Below are positions 25,400 to 32,298 of a DNA stretch of 55,637 bases, piece after piece (the first letter of the stretch is position 1; each line of letters begins with the position of its first letter). Both the position numbers and the translations under genes were made by a program. This DNA is from Anaerotalea alkaliphila (GTDB lineage: Bacteria; Bacillota; Clostridia; Lachnospirales; Vallitaleaceae): NCBI RefSeq assembly GCF_010179735.1, contig NZ_JAAEEH010000021.1, positions 1 through 55,637 of the forward strand. Direction: 5' to 3'. The notes below the pieces were generated by a model, which did not search any database, had not been told where the DNA came from, and was given only the letters and a program-made list of their open reading frames with translations.

Positions 25400-25558
25400 T
25401 TATTTCGGGTCTTCTCCTGTCTTGTGTGTGTTGCCGCCGTCCTTGGGCTTTGCCAGGTCGCAGCAGTTCAGCTTGGTACCCTGGCCGAACTGTTCCGCGT
25501 TGCTCTTGGCGATCCTGTCCAGGAAATCCTTCCACCGCTGTTTGATTCCTATCTTCAT
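25400..25558 (-). CDS. Small CC-motif protein (putative metal-binding)
   Basis: 52 residues starting at ATG 25558 behind GGAGGA. Sequence features are a helical N-terminus (WKDFLDRIAKSNAEQFG) and a KLNCCDLAK motif, then a charged tail. It resembles the short proteins annotated for an LDCC motif with supposed metal binding; I cannot test that here. It has its own promoter at 25652-25679 and lies upstream of the hydrolase remnant and the multicopper oxidase on the same strand, so a role in copper handling is conceivable but unproven. Confidence 0.6.
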   Translation of the reverse strand: MKIGIKQRWKDFLDRIAKSNAEQFGQGTKLNCCDLAKPKDGGNTHKTGEDPK

Positions 25559-25651
25559 TGGTCTTCCTCCTTTTCGTGGCCGGTTTCTTCGTCCTCACCA
25601 AATTCGTCCGCACCCCTCCGCCCCCCACCCCGGGGGATGGGGCCCACCTTC

Positions 25652-25679
25652 ATTATACCATAGTTATGTGATATGTCAT
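25652..25679 (-). promoter_or_regulatory. Promoter of the small CC-motif gene
   Basis: Minus strand ATGACA (25679-25674), 16-bp spacer, TATAAT (25657-25652) with upstream TGG. It may also supply transcription to the multicopper oxidase. Confidence 0.65.
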
Positions 25680-25700
25680 ATTTAGATTAGACTAAAAAAA

Positions 25701-25744
25701 AGGTGCCAGGCACTGTGAACGTCCGTTCACAGTGCCTGGCACCT
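25701..25744 (-). terminator. Family A repeat A2 acting as terminator
   Basis: 20-bp arms around a 2-nt loop; on the minus strand the stem is followed by eight T residues (25694-25701). It ends the transcript of the truncated binding-protein gene. Confidence 0.85.
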
Positions 25745-25758
25745 GCCCTTCCCCCTTC

Positions 25759-26247
25759 TCATTCGAACGCTTCCCGGATCCCCAGGCTGTTGGCCCTGGT
25801 ATCGATGAAGCCGTAGGTGTAGGCCCCCAGGAGCACCATCGCATCCTCCTCCAGCCCCCTGTCCAGGACCACCACCGGGATGTTCCGGTCGTTGGCTTTC
25901 CTCACCGTTACGACCAGCGTGTCGGGGTCTGTAGGGGCCACCAGCAGCCGGTCCACCCCCGCCTCAATCATCCGGTCCATGACCTCCAGCTGTTCTTGGC
26001 CGTCAAAGGGGAGTTCCGGCCCCTCCACCAGCAGCTCCACGCCCATCTCCGCCGCCTTGGCCCTGGCCGCGTACGCCATGGACACGCAGTGGGGGTCCGT
26101 CCGGGAGGCCAGCACCAGGCCCACCCGCTCCATCCGGGTCTCCTGCTGCCCCTGCATCCCCTGCATCCCCAGGGCGGCTCCCGCCACCAGCAGCAACCCT
26201 ACCACCATTGCAACCCCTGCCACGACAATTTTCCTTCCCTCTCTCAT
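25759..26247 (-). CDS. Truncated periplasmic sugar-binding protein (N-terminal lobe only)
   Basis: 162 residues. Signal anchor (about 5-27), then the first lobe of an RbsB-type type I binding protein: VGLVLASRTDPHCVSMAYAA, GVELLVEG, QEQLEVMDRMIEAGVDRLLV, NIPVVVLDRGL. Full-length proteins have about 300 residues; the second lobe and hinge are missing and the frame ends 15 nt before family A repeat A2. It starts at ATG 26247 behind GGAGG and has a very good promoter, so it is probably still expressed. It could be a decayed transporter component or a shortened ligand sensor. The divergent neighbour is a LacI regulator. Confidence 0.7.
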   Translation of the reverse strand: MREGRKIVVAGVAMVVGLLLVAGAALGMQGMQGQQETRMERVGLVLASRTDPHCVSMAYAARAKAAEMGVELLVEGPELPFDGQEQLEVMDRMIEAGVDRLLVAPTDPDTLVVTVRKANDRNIPVVVLDRGLEEDAMVLLGAYTYGFIDTRANSLGIREAFE

Positions 26248-26280
26248 CCCAAACGCCTCCTTTAATAGATTGCTTATTTT

Positions 26281-26358
26281 TTTATTAAACTTGCTATGAT
26301 TTTATTAAAACACATCTGCGGGGGATTGTCAAGGCTGGGCCATCCAATTTTTATTAAA
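26281..26358. promoter_or_regulatory. Three TTTATTAAA sites, candidate LacI-family operator
   Basis: The 9-nt palindromic word TTTATTAAA occurs at 26281, 26301 and 26350 in the divergent intergenic region. The first pair is spaced 20 bp, about two helical turns, and overlaps the -10 of the minus-strand promoter. Likely bound by the LacI-family protein; inferred. Confidence 0.45.
26304..26332 (-). promoter_or_regulatory. Promoter of the truncated binding-protein gene
   Basis: Minus strand TTGACA (26332-26327), 17-bp spacer, TTTAAT (26309-26304). Confidence 0.75.
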
Positions 26359-26394
26359 TATCTTCTAAATTTTAAATTATTTTAAATATTCTTC

Positions 26395-26423
26395 TGGACA
26401 GGCACCTCCAAATCTTTTATGAT
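26395..26423 (+). promoter_or_regulatory. Promoter of the LacI-family gene
   Basis: TGGACA (26395-26400), 17-bp spacer, TATGAT (26418-26423), 49 nt before ATG 26473. Confidence 0.65.
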
Positions 26424-26472
26424 GATTCCATGATCAACAGATAGAATCCGAACAAGCAAAGGAGTTTGCCCC

Positions 26473-27474
26473 ATGACCATCAAAGAAATCGCGGAACAGA
26501 CCGGTTTTTCCCTATCCACCGTCTCCCTGGTGCTGAACAACAAGCCTGGCGTCCGGGAGGAGACCCGGAACCGGATCGCCCGGCTGCTGGTGGAGAACGG
26601 TTACACCCTCCGGACAGAATCCCAGGGCCCTGAACAAAAAGGGGAGCTCACCCTGCTCCGCTACAAGGCCGTGGGCCACAAGCGGGAGCGGAACGAGGAC
26701 TTCTTCGTGGGGCTCCTGAACGGGGCCGAGCCCAAGGCCCGGCAGCTGGGCTACAGCCTGGGGCTGGTTCAGGTGGACGACGGGGACCTGGTCCAGGTCC
26801 TGGAACGGCTGGAGGCCCAGGACCATGTGGCCGGGGTGCTTTTCCTGGGCACCGAATTCGACACCCGGCGCCATCCCCTCCTGGAAGGCTTCTCCAAACC
26901 CCTAGTCTGCCTGGACAACCGGTTCGAGAACCTTCCGGTGAACACCGTCTGCGCGGACAGCCTGGAGGGGATCCACCAGGCCCTCTCCCACCTGAAGGCC
27001 CTGGGCCACCGGGAAGTGGGCTACCTCCGGGGGTCGGTCCCCATCGGGGGCCTTGCCGACAGGCAGGCGGGCTTCTCCCGGGCCGTGGAGGACCTGGGAC
27101 TCTCCCTTTGTCCGGAGCATGTGGTGGAGGTGGACCTCCTCTTCGACGCCGCCACGCAGCAGATGCTGGCCCATCTGGACAGGAAGCCCTCCCTCCCCAC
27201 CGCCTTCTTCGCGGACAACGACATCATCGCCGCCGGTTGCCAGCGGGCCTTGCAGCAGCGGGGCTACCGGGTCCCGGAAGACGTGGCCCTGGTGGGCTTC
27301 GACGATGGGAGCATGAGCACCGTCCTTACCCCCGCCCTCACCACCATGCGCAGCGACAAGCCCCGCCTGGGGGAGATGGCCGTGGAGCGGCTGGTGGACA
27401 TGGCAGAAAATGGGCGTCGGGATGTGGTCAAGAGCTTCCTGGGCGTCACTTTGGTGAAAAGGGGGACGACCTGA
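26473..27474 (+). CDS. LacI-family transcriptional regulator
   Basis: 333 residues. N-terminal LacI helix-turn-helix (TIKEIAEQTGFSLSTVSLVL, then NNKPGVREETRNRI) and a type I periplasmic-binding-like sensor domain with the usual endpoints (GVLFLGTEFD, CLDNRFENLPVNTV, HLKALGHREVGYLRG, FADNDIIAAGCQRALQ, DVALVGFDDG). Normal length. ATG 26473 sits behind AAGGAG. It is divergent from the truncated sugar-binding gene and probably represses it through the TTTATTAAA sites. The sugar is unknown, and no catabolic genes adjoin it. Confidence 0.9.
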   Translation: MTIKEIAEQTGFSLSTVSLVLNNKPGVREETRNRIARLLVENGYTLRTESQGPEQKGELTLLRYKAVGHKRERNEDFFVGLLNGAEPKARQLGYSLGLVQVDDGDLVQVLERLEAQDHVAGVLFLGTEFDTRRHPLLEGFSKPLVCLDNRFENLPVNTVCADSLEGIHQALSHLKALGHREVGYLRGSVPIGGLADRQAGFSRAVEDLGLSLCPEHVVEVDLLFDAATQQMLAHLDRKPSLPTAFFADNDIIAAGCQRALQQRGYRVPEDVALVGFDDGSMSTVLTPALTTMRSDKPRLGEMAVERLVDMAENGRRDVVKSFLGVTLVKRGTT

Positions 27475-27479
27475 TCGGC

Positions 27480-27510
27480 ACAAGGGGACGGTTCTTCCGT
27501 ACCAGCTTGT
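27480..27510. repeat. Family B repeat, copy B3
   Basis: Core GGGGACGGTTCTTCC with outer ACAAG/CTTGT pairing. Starts 6 nt after the LacI-family stop. Confidence 0.75.
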
Positions 27511-27541
27511 TTTCCCGGACCATCCGCGAACAGACAAAAGG

Positions 27542-27582
27542 GCATGGAAAAGGCCGCTCACCTGGAGCGGCCTTTTCCATGC
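27542..27582. terminator. Terminator after the LacI-family gene
   Basis: 18-bp perfect arms (GCATGGAAAAGGCCGCTC and complement) with a 5-nt loop between the convergent LacI gene and the small membrane-protein gene. The stem contains AAAA/TTTT but no free T-run. Confidence 0.65.
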
Positions 27583-27588
27583 AATGAA

Positions 27589-27753
27589 CTAGACCTTTCG
27601 GACCTGTTTCAGTCCTACGACGACAAAAACCAAACCCATGACCGTGAAGGCCGGGTTCCTGCTTTCCCAACCCAGCAGGTATCCAAGCGCGTTGAACAGC
27701 AGAAACAGGAAACCGATGAGGGCCATCCCGTAGCCTTGGACCTTCCTATCCAC
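27589..27753 (-). CDS. Small two-helix membrane protein
   Basis: 54 residues from GTG 27753, chosen because GGGGGAGG lies 6 nt upstream. Two hydrophobic segments (GMALIGFLFLLFNALGYLL and AFTVMGLVFVVVGL) are joined by a short polar turn. Its start overlaps the end of the MoaA-like gene by 8 nt, implying translational coupling. No family recognised. Confidence 0.55.
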   Translation of the reverse strand: MDRKVQGYGMALIGFLFLLFNALGYLLGWESRNPAFTVMGLVFVVVGLKQVRKV

Positions 27754-28744
27754 ACCAGTCCTCCCCCTTTGCGGCACTTTTTCCGGACCAACCGGACCAA
27801 TGGGAGGAAACTGGTACATAAGAACCGTCCCCTCGTACCAGTTGGGCCTGGATGGCCTCCTGAAGCCGCCTGCTCCGCTCCGCGGGGGCGACCCCGGACG
27901 CCGTCATGGACCGGAGCAGGCTCCCCAAGTCCAGCCCCCCATCCGCATGGTGGAGGAGCTCCAGATGGCCCCGGGCGGTCAGCCGGACCCGGTCGCTGCG
28001 GGTGGGGTCGATCAGCCCCACCCGTCCCTGGCCGTCGGGCAGCCGGTAATAGCTGGCGGGGGAGGCGGGGTCCAGGAACCGGTCCTCCACGGGGACCAGG
28101 GACGGCACCCGCTCCAGGACGACGCTGTTGCTCAGGAAGCGGTCCCCGGGCCAGCCCGTTGCCTCCCCGACGGGGACCAGTTCGATGAACCGCACGTCCA
28201 TCACATACTCCCGGGTCAGGTCCACGAAATCCTCGATCTCCTCCTCGTTCAAGCCCCCGATCAGGACCACGTTCAGCTTCACCGGCCCCAGGCCGGCCTT
28301 CCGTGCCTCCCGGATCCCCCGGAGCACGTTCACCAGGGAGCCGCCCCCGCTCATCTCCTGGTATTTGGCCGGATCCAGGGAGTCGATGCGGATGTCCACC
28401 CGGTCCAGCCCCGCCTCCGCCAGCTCCCTGGCCATGGGGGCCAGCAGCTGCCCGTTGGTGGTCAGGGCAATCTGCTCCAGGTCCGGAAGGGCGTCCAATG
28501 CCTTGACCAGTTCCACCACCCCGGACCGGACCAGTGGATCGCCGCCCGCAATCCTCACCTTTGCGACCCCCAGGTCCACGAAGGCCCGGACCAGCTCCTC
28601 CATCTCCTCCATCCCAAGGACGCCTTCGTCCTCCGGCTCCACGCTTTTTCCCCGGGGCATGCAGTATCCGCAACGCAGATTGCACCGGTCGGTGACGGAG
28701 ACCCGCAGGGAGTCGATTTTCCTTCCATTTTCATCCAGCATCAT
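27746..28744 (-). CDS. MoaA-like radical SAM protein lacking the C-terminal cluster motif
   Basis: 332 residues. The N-terminal radical SAM core matches MoaA (GTP 3',8-cyclase): SLRVSVTDRCNLRCGYCMP carries the CxxxCxxC cluster site, and IAGGDPLVR, LTTNGQLL, VDIRIDSLD and KLNVVLIGGLNEEEI follow. In true MoaA the C-terminus has a second [4Fe-4S] site (FCxxCNRxRLT ... C). Here the segment reads GLIDPTRSDRVRLTARG with no cysteine, and the third ligand is also gone. The Arg-x-Arg pair is retained. The 3' end runs through a family B repeat, giving LVRGDGSYVPVS and a Ser/Trp-rich tail instead of the usual GG end. No other molybdenum-cofactor genes are nearby. Either a diverged paralogue or an inactive MoaA. 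Confidence 0.75.
   Translation of the reverse strand: MMLDENGRKIDSLRVSVTDRCNLRCGYCMPRGKSVEPEDEGVLGMEEMEELVRAFVDLGVAKVRIAGGDPLVRSGVVELVKALDALPDLEQIALTTNGQLLAPMARELAEAGLDRVDIRIDSLDPAKYQEMSGGGSLVNVLRGIREARKAGLGPVKLNVVLIGGLNEEEIEDFVDLTREYVMDVRFIELVPVGEATGWPGDRFLSNSVVLERVPSLVPVEDRFLDPASPASYYRLPDGQGRVGLIDPTRSDRVRLTARGHLELLHHADGGLDLGSLLRSMTASGVAPAERSRRLQEAIQAQLVRGDGSYVPVSSHWSGWSGKSAAKGEDWCG
27809..27843. repeat. Family B repeat, copy B4, inside a coding region
   Basis: 9-bp arms AACTGGTAC/GTACCAGTT around AGAACCGTCCCC. It lies within the last ~35 codons of the MoaA-like gene and is translated. Confidence 0.8.
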
Positions 28745-28784
28745 ACGCACCTTTGTCCTTCCCATCCTGCCGATTGTAAGAAAC

Positions 28785-28790
28785 ATTATA
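28785..28790 (-). promoter_or_regulatory. Extended -10 promoter of the MoaA-like gene
   Basis: Minus strand TGGTATAAT, 40 nt before the start codon at 28744; no clear -35. Confidence 0.5.
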
Positions 28791-28807
28791 CCACAACAGG
28801 ACCGGCC

Positions 28808-28863
28808 AAAAAAGCCCCTTGTGGCACGGGCAAAAATCACGCGTGCCGCAAAGGGGCTTTTTA
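28808..28863 (-). terminator. Terminator of the tricarboxylate-transporter operon
   Basis: On both strands a stem AAAAAGCCCCTT...AAGGGGCTTTTT with an inner GGCACG/CGTGCC pairing. It overlaps the cupin stop codon and ends the operon before the MoaA-like promoter. Confidence 0.8.
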
Positions 28864-29193
28864 CAGGAAATCCTCCCGCATGGGTGTGAAGATGTCCAGC
28901 AGGACGCCTGCCTCCAGGCATCTGCATCCGTGGACCACATCGTCCGTCTTCAGCATCGTGTCGCCTGCCCGGACGACTTTTCTTTCGCCTTCGATTTCGA
29001 ATTCGAACGCGCCGCTGACGACATAGGTGATCTGGGTATGGGGATGGTGGTGGAGGCTGCCGATGGCACCCTCCGCAAACGTGTTTTCCACACACATCAG
29101 TTCCTTGGTGTAGGCCAGGACCCGCCGCACCACACCCTCGGCTGCCTCACAAGGTTCGGTTTCGCAATGGAACACCCATCTTTGGTCGATCAT
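28861..29193 (-). CDS. Cupin-domain protein
   Basis: 110 residues, a single small cupin. The metal motif is visible as HHHPHTQITYVVSGAFEFEIEG-type spacing (HxH...E, with the later His in DVVHGC). Similar small cupins (KdgF-like) help open or isomerise uronate-type sugars. ATG 29193 follows GGAGGTG at close spacing. Last gene of the TctCBA/enolase operon, which suggests a role in processing the imported acid. Confidence 0.8.
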   Translation of the reverse strand: MIDQRWVFHCETEPCEAAEGVVRRVLAYTKELMCVENTFAEGAIGSLHHHPHTQITYVVSGAFEFEIEGERKVVRAGDTMLKTDDVVHGCRCLEAGVLLDIFTPMREDFL

Positions 29194-29227
29194 GGGTTCA
29201 CCTCCTTTCGATGTTCCGGTTTGTGCA

Positions 29228-30718
29228 TCATGCGTTTTTCGTCTTCCTTACCACGTTCCGCAGGAACAGCGGCCACAGGATGCTGCCCACGCCGATCAGC
29301 AGGAACAGCAGCGACAGCGGCCTCGTCAGGAAGACGGTGTAGTCCCCGCTGGCGTAGCTGATGCCCTTCCTGAAATAGGACTCCAGACTGCCGCTCAGGA
29401 TGAACGCCAGCAGGAACGGACTTGTGGGGATGTGCGCCATGTGCATGACGATGCCCAGCACGGCGCAGGCGAGCATGGCATAGATGCTGTACATGTTGTT
29501 GCCGGTGCCGTAGGCGCCGATGAACGTGATGATCAAGATGACGCTGTACAGGTAACGGTAGGGTATCTTCAGGATCAGCGGAAACCACCGCTTGGCGAAA
29601 AGCTGGAAAACCAGCACCAGGATGCAGCACAGCATGATTCCCGCAAACACCAGGTAGGACACCTCCGGATTGGACGTGATCATCAGGGGGCCAGGCTGCA
29701 AGCCATGGATCATCAGGCCGGTCAGCAGCATGGCGGTGATGCTGTCCCCGGGGATCCCCAGGGCCATCATCGGGATGATCGCGCCGCCGATGGCGGCGTT
29801 GTTCGATGTCTCCGAGGCCCAGATGCCCCCGGGGTATCCGGTCCCGAACTTCTCGGAATGCTTGCTGCTGGATTTGGAATGGGCGTAGGCGATCAGATTG
29901 GAAACCCCCGACCCCATCCCCGGCAGGAAGCCGATCCACATGCCCAGGCTGAAGGAGCGCAGGATGGTTCCGATATGCTCCGTGATGTCCTTGAAGCCGA
30001 TGCCCAAACCGCGGATCTCGGTCTTCTCCACCTTCGGAAGCGTCTGGGTCCCCTTGGCGTAGTTCGACGCCACCTGCTGGCAGGCGAACACACCCAGGGT
30101 GATGGCGATGACGCTGATGCCGCTGTTCAGGTTGAAGTTGCCGAAGGTGAACCGCGTGACGCCGGTCACCTGGTCCATGCCCACGGAACCCAGCAGAAGC
30201 CCCAGGGCCGTCGCCAGAAGGCATTTGTAGACGCTCCCTTTGGACAGGGCCGCCACAAGGGTCAGGGCACAGAAGCACAGGCTCGCATATTCCCACGGAC
30301 CCAGCTTCAAGGCGAAATCCGCAATCACGGGGCTCAGGAACGTCGCGATCAGGATGGACCCGAAGGTCCCGACGAAGGAGGCCAGGATGCCGATCGTCAG
30401 CGCTTTGGAGGCTTCCCCCCTCTGCGTCATCGGAAATGCGTCGAAGGTCGTCGCGATGGAGGAGGAGCTTCCCGGAATGCCGATCAAGGTCGCTCCGATG
30501 AAGGAGCCGGAGACCCCTCCGATGTACATGGCCAACAACATGGCGAAGCTGGTTTCTATGGACATCCCGATGGTGATGGGCAGCAGCAGGGCGATGCCGA
30601 TTGCGCCGCTCAGTCCCGGGATGGCTCCGAATACGGTGCCGATTACGATCACCGCCAGAATCAGCAGCAGATTCAACGGCTCCAACAATGTCAACAAACT
30701 TGCTATGTATAGACTCAT
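29228..30718 (-). CDS. tctA: Tripartite tricarboxylate transporter, large membrane subunit
   Basis: 496 residues and about twelve membrane segments. The TctA signatures are clear: GTVFGAIPGLSGAIGIALLLP near the N-terminus, YIGGVSGSFIGATLIGIPGS, and the duplicated GFLPGMGSGVSNLIAY with YPGGIWASETSNNAAIGGA. It is the transport channel of the TTT family, driven by an ion gradient and loaded by the TctC binding protein. Preceded by TctB with a 13-nt gap and followed by the cupin gene. Confidence 0.9.
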   Translation of the reverse strand: MSLYIASLLTLLEPLNLLLILAVIVIGTVFGAIPGLSGAIGIALLLPITIGMSIETSFAMLLAMYIGGVSGSFIGATLIGIPGSSSSIATTFDAFPMTQRGEASKALTIGILASFVGTFGSILIATFLSPVIADFALKLGPWEYASLCFCALTLVAALSKGSVYKCLLATALGLLLGSVGMDQVTGVTRFTFGNFNLNSGISVIAITLGVFACQQVASNYAKGTQTLPKVEKTEIRGLGIGFKDITEHIGTILRSFSLGMWIGFLPGMGSGVSNLIAYAHSKSSSKHSEKFGTGYPGGIWASETSNNAAIGGAIIPMMALGIPGDSITAMLLTGLMIHGLQPGPLMITSNPEVSYLVFAGIMLCCILVLVFQLFAKRWFPLILKIPYRYLYSVILIITFIGAYGTGNNMYSIYAMLACAVLGIVMHMAHIPTSPFLLAFILSGSLESYFRKGISYASGDYTVFLTRPLSLLFLLIGVGSILWPLFLRNVVRKTKNA

Positions 30719-30731
30719 CCCATTCCCCCTC

Positions 30732-31184
30732 TTAAAACATGCCCGCAGGCAATCCGACGCTGAATCCCTTTGCGAAAACGAAGTACAATGCGAACGTCAC
30801 GGCCACAGAGATGACGGCCTTCTTGACCCGCGGAACCTTCTGCTCTCCGCTGAGCATGCCGATCAGGACGAACAGCATGAAGGGCGTGACCCACAGGAAT
30901 CCCAGGACAACCAGTCCCATCGTATAGGCGGACAGCACCCCGAAGATGATCCCCAGGCGCTTCCATCCCTCCTTCGTCAGATAGGGCTTGTCTTCTTCCT
31001 TCTTCATTTCCGATTCAACGATCATACCGATGCCGCAAAGCGCCATCAGCGCCTCTGCCAGGTAAGGCATGAGGCGCGGCCCGGGCTCCGCAAGGTTCAC
31101 CGGAATCCGGATGGCGGTGGTATGGTAGAAGAAGAAGACTGCGGTCAAAACGGCTCCGATCCCTACAATCTTGTCTCTTTTCAA
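30732..31184 (-). CDS. tctB: Tripartite tricarboxylate transporter, small membrane subunit
   Basis: 150 residues with four predicted membrane helices, the size and layout of TctB. The typical start (KIVGIGAVLTAVFFFYHT, then a GPRLMPYLAEALMALCGIGM helix) is present. The start is a TTG at 31184 with GGAGG 8 nt upstream. It lies between tctC and tctA, the normal order. Confidence 0.85.
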   Translation of the reverse strand: MKRDKIVGIGAVLTAVFFFYHTTAIRIPVNLAEPGPRLMPYLAEALMALCGIGMIVESEMKKEEDKPYLTKEGWKRLGIIFGVLSAYTMGLVVLGFLWVTPFMLFVLIGMLSGEQKVPRVKKAVISVAVTFALYFVFAKGFSVGLPAGMF

Positions 31185-31203
31185 TCTTCCATCCTCCTGC
31201 AGG

Positions 31204-32253
31204 TTATTGTTGGGCGTTGTAGAGGCCGAGGTTCTTGCCCACTTCGATCATCGATGCGAGCTCCTCTTCATACATCCTCCTGGAGTCTTCAACGCCATGC
31301 CATCCGCCGACCTGTCCCATATCCGACATGCCGTCGATGAACGTACTTCCGGTTGCAGCGATTTCTTTCATGGACCCGTTGATCGCTTCGACCAGGGCAT
31401 CGTCCATGCCTTTGGGGCCGATCACGTAATAGCTGGTCACCGCGGCGACGTCGTATCCCATTTCCTGGACCGTGCGGTAGTTTTCCGGCGCGTCCGGAAG
31501 GAAATCCACGATCTTGACCCCGTCCGCTCCGACGGTGCCCAGCACCTTCAGCTTGCCCGCCGCTTCATATTCCATGCCGTTGCTCAAGGAAATGGTGCCG
31601 ATGTCGATGAAGCCGCCTGCAAGGTTGACCAGCCTGTCCGTTTCCTGGGACGCCTCCACATAGTTGAAGGTGATCCCGAATCCCTGCTCGATCTTGCCCA
31701 TCAGGAACTTTACGGTGCCGCTGGGGGAGGACCCCACCTTGATGGTTCCGGGATTCTCTTTGGCGTAGGCGACCATTTCATCGATGGTGTCATAGGGCGC
31801 GTCCGAGCGGGCGGCGATGCAGCGCAGTCCGTTGTTGCCCACGGCGGCGATGACCGTAAGGTCCTCCACAGGATTGACCGGCGAGGAACCCGCCACGTAT
31901 TCCGTCATGATTGCGGAGTGGGCAAGTCCGATGTTCCTGCCGTCCGGCTTCTGGTTGGCTACGTCCTGGAAGCAGGCGGTCGTCGAATCGAAGTTCTTGA
32001 CGGAAAAATTCACATCGGCCACTTCCGACCACCCGGAAGTCAGGTATCTGGCGGTCATGTCGGAACCGCCCCCCGCCTTGCCCGGAACGGAGAAGTTGAC
32101 CGCCCCCTCCGGCCAGACGACCTGTCCGGCTCCCGCTTCCGCTTGCGCGTTCCCTCCGCTTGCCGCCTGGGTCCCTTCCTCTTTCTTGCCGCAACCCGTG
32201 AACAATGCCGCCGCCGTACATAGTGCCATCAAAACAACCATCACCTTTTTCAT
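31204..32253 (-). CDS. tctC: Tripartite tricarboxylate transporter, binding lipoprotein
   Basis: 349 residues. Lipoprotein signal with lipobox ALFTGC (Cys about 21). The TctC/Bug fold is indicated by VPGKAGGGSDMTARYL near the start of the mature part, the middle segment IKVGSSPSGTVKFLMGKIEQ and AGGFIDIGTISLSNG. It captures a carboxylate outside the cell and passes it to TctAB. Directly downstream of the enolase-superfamily gene, so the ligand is probably an aldonate/aldarate-like acid, an inference from context. Confidence 0.9.
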   Translation of the reverse strand: MKKVMVVLMALCTAAALFTGCGKKEEGTQAASGGNAQAEAGAGQVVWPEGAVNFSVPGKAGGGSDMTARYLTSGWSEVADVNFSVKNFDSTTACFQDVANQKPDGRNIGLAHSAIMTEYVAGSSPVNPVEDLTVIAAVGNNGLRCIAARSDAPYDTIDEMVAYAKENPGTIKVGSSPSGTVKFLMGKIEQGFGITFNYVEASQETDRLVNLAGGFIDIGTISLSNGMEYEAAGKLKVLGTVGADGVKIVDFLPDAPENYRTVQEMGYDVAAVTSYYVIGPKGMDDALVEAINGSMKEIAATGSTFIDGMSDMGQVGGWHGVEDSRRMYEEELASMIEVGKNLGLYNAQQ

Positions 32254-32298
32254 CTCTTCAGTCTCCTTTTATCTTTGGATTTATAGTATACTTCATTG

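Noticed and set aside
28745-29095. N-terminal extension of the MoaA-like protein upstream of 28744
   Set aside because: It would overlap the terminator and the cupin gene, and the ribosome site and family start both point to 28744.
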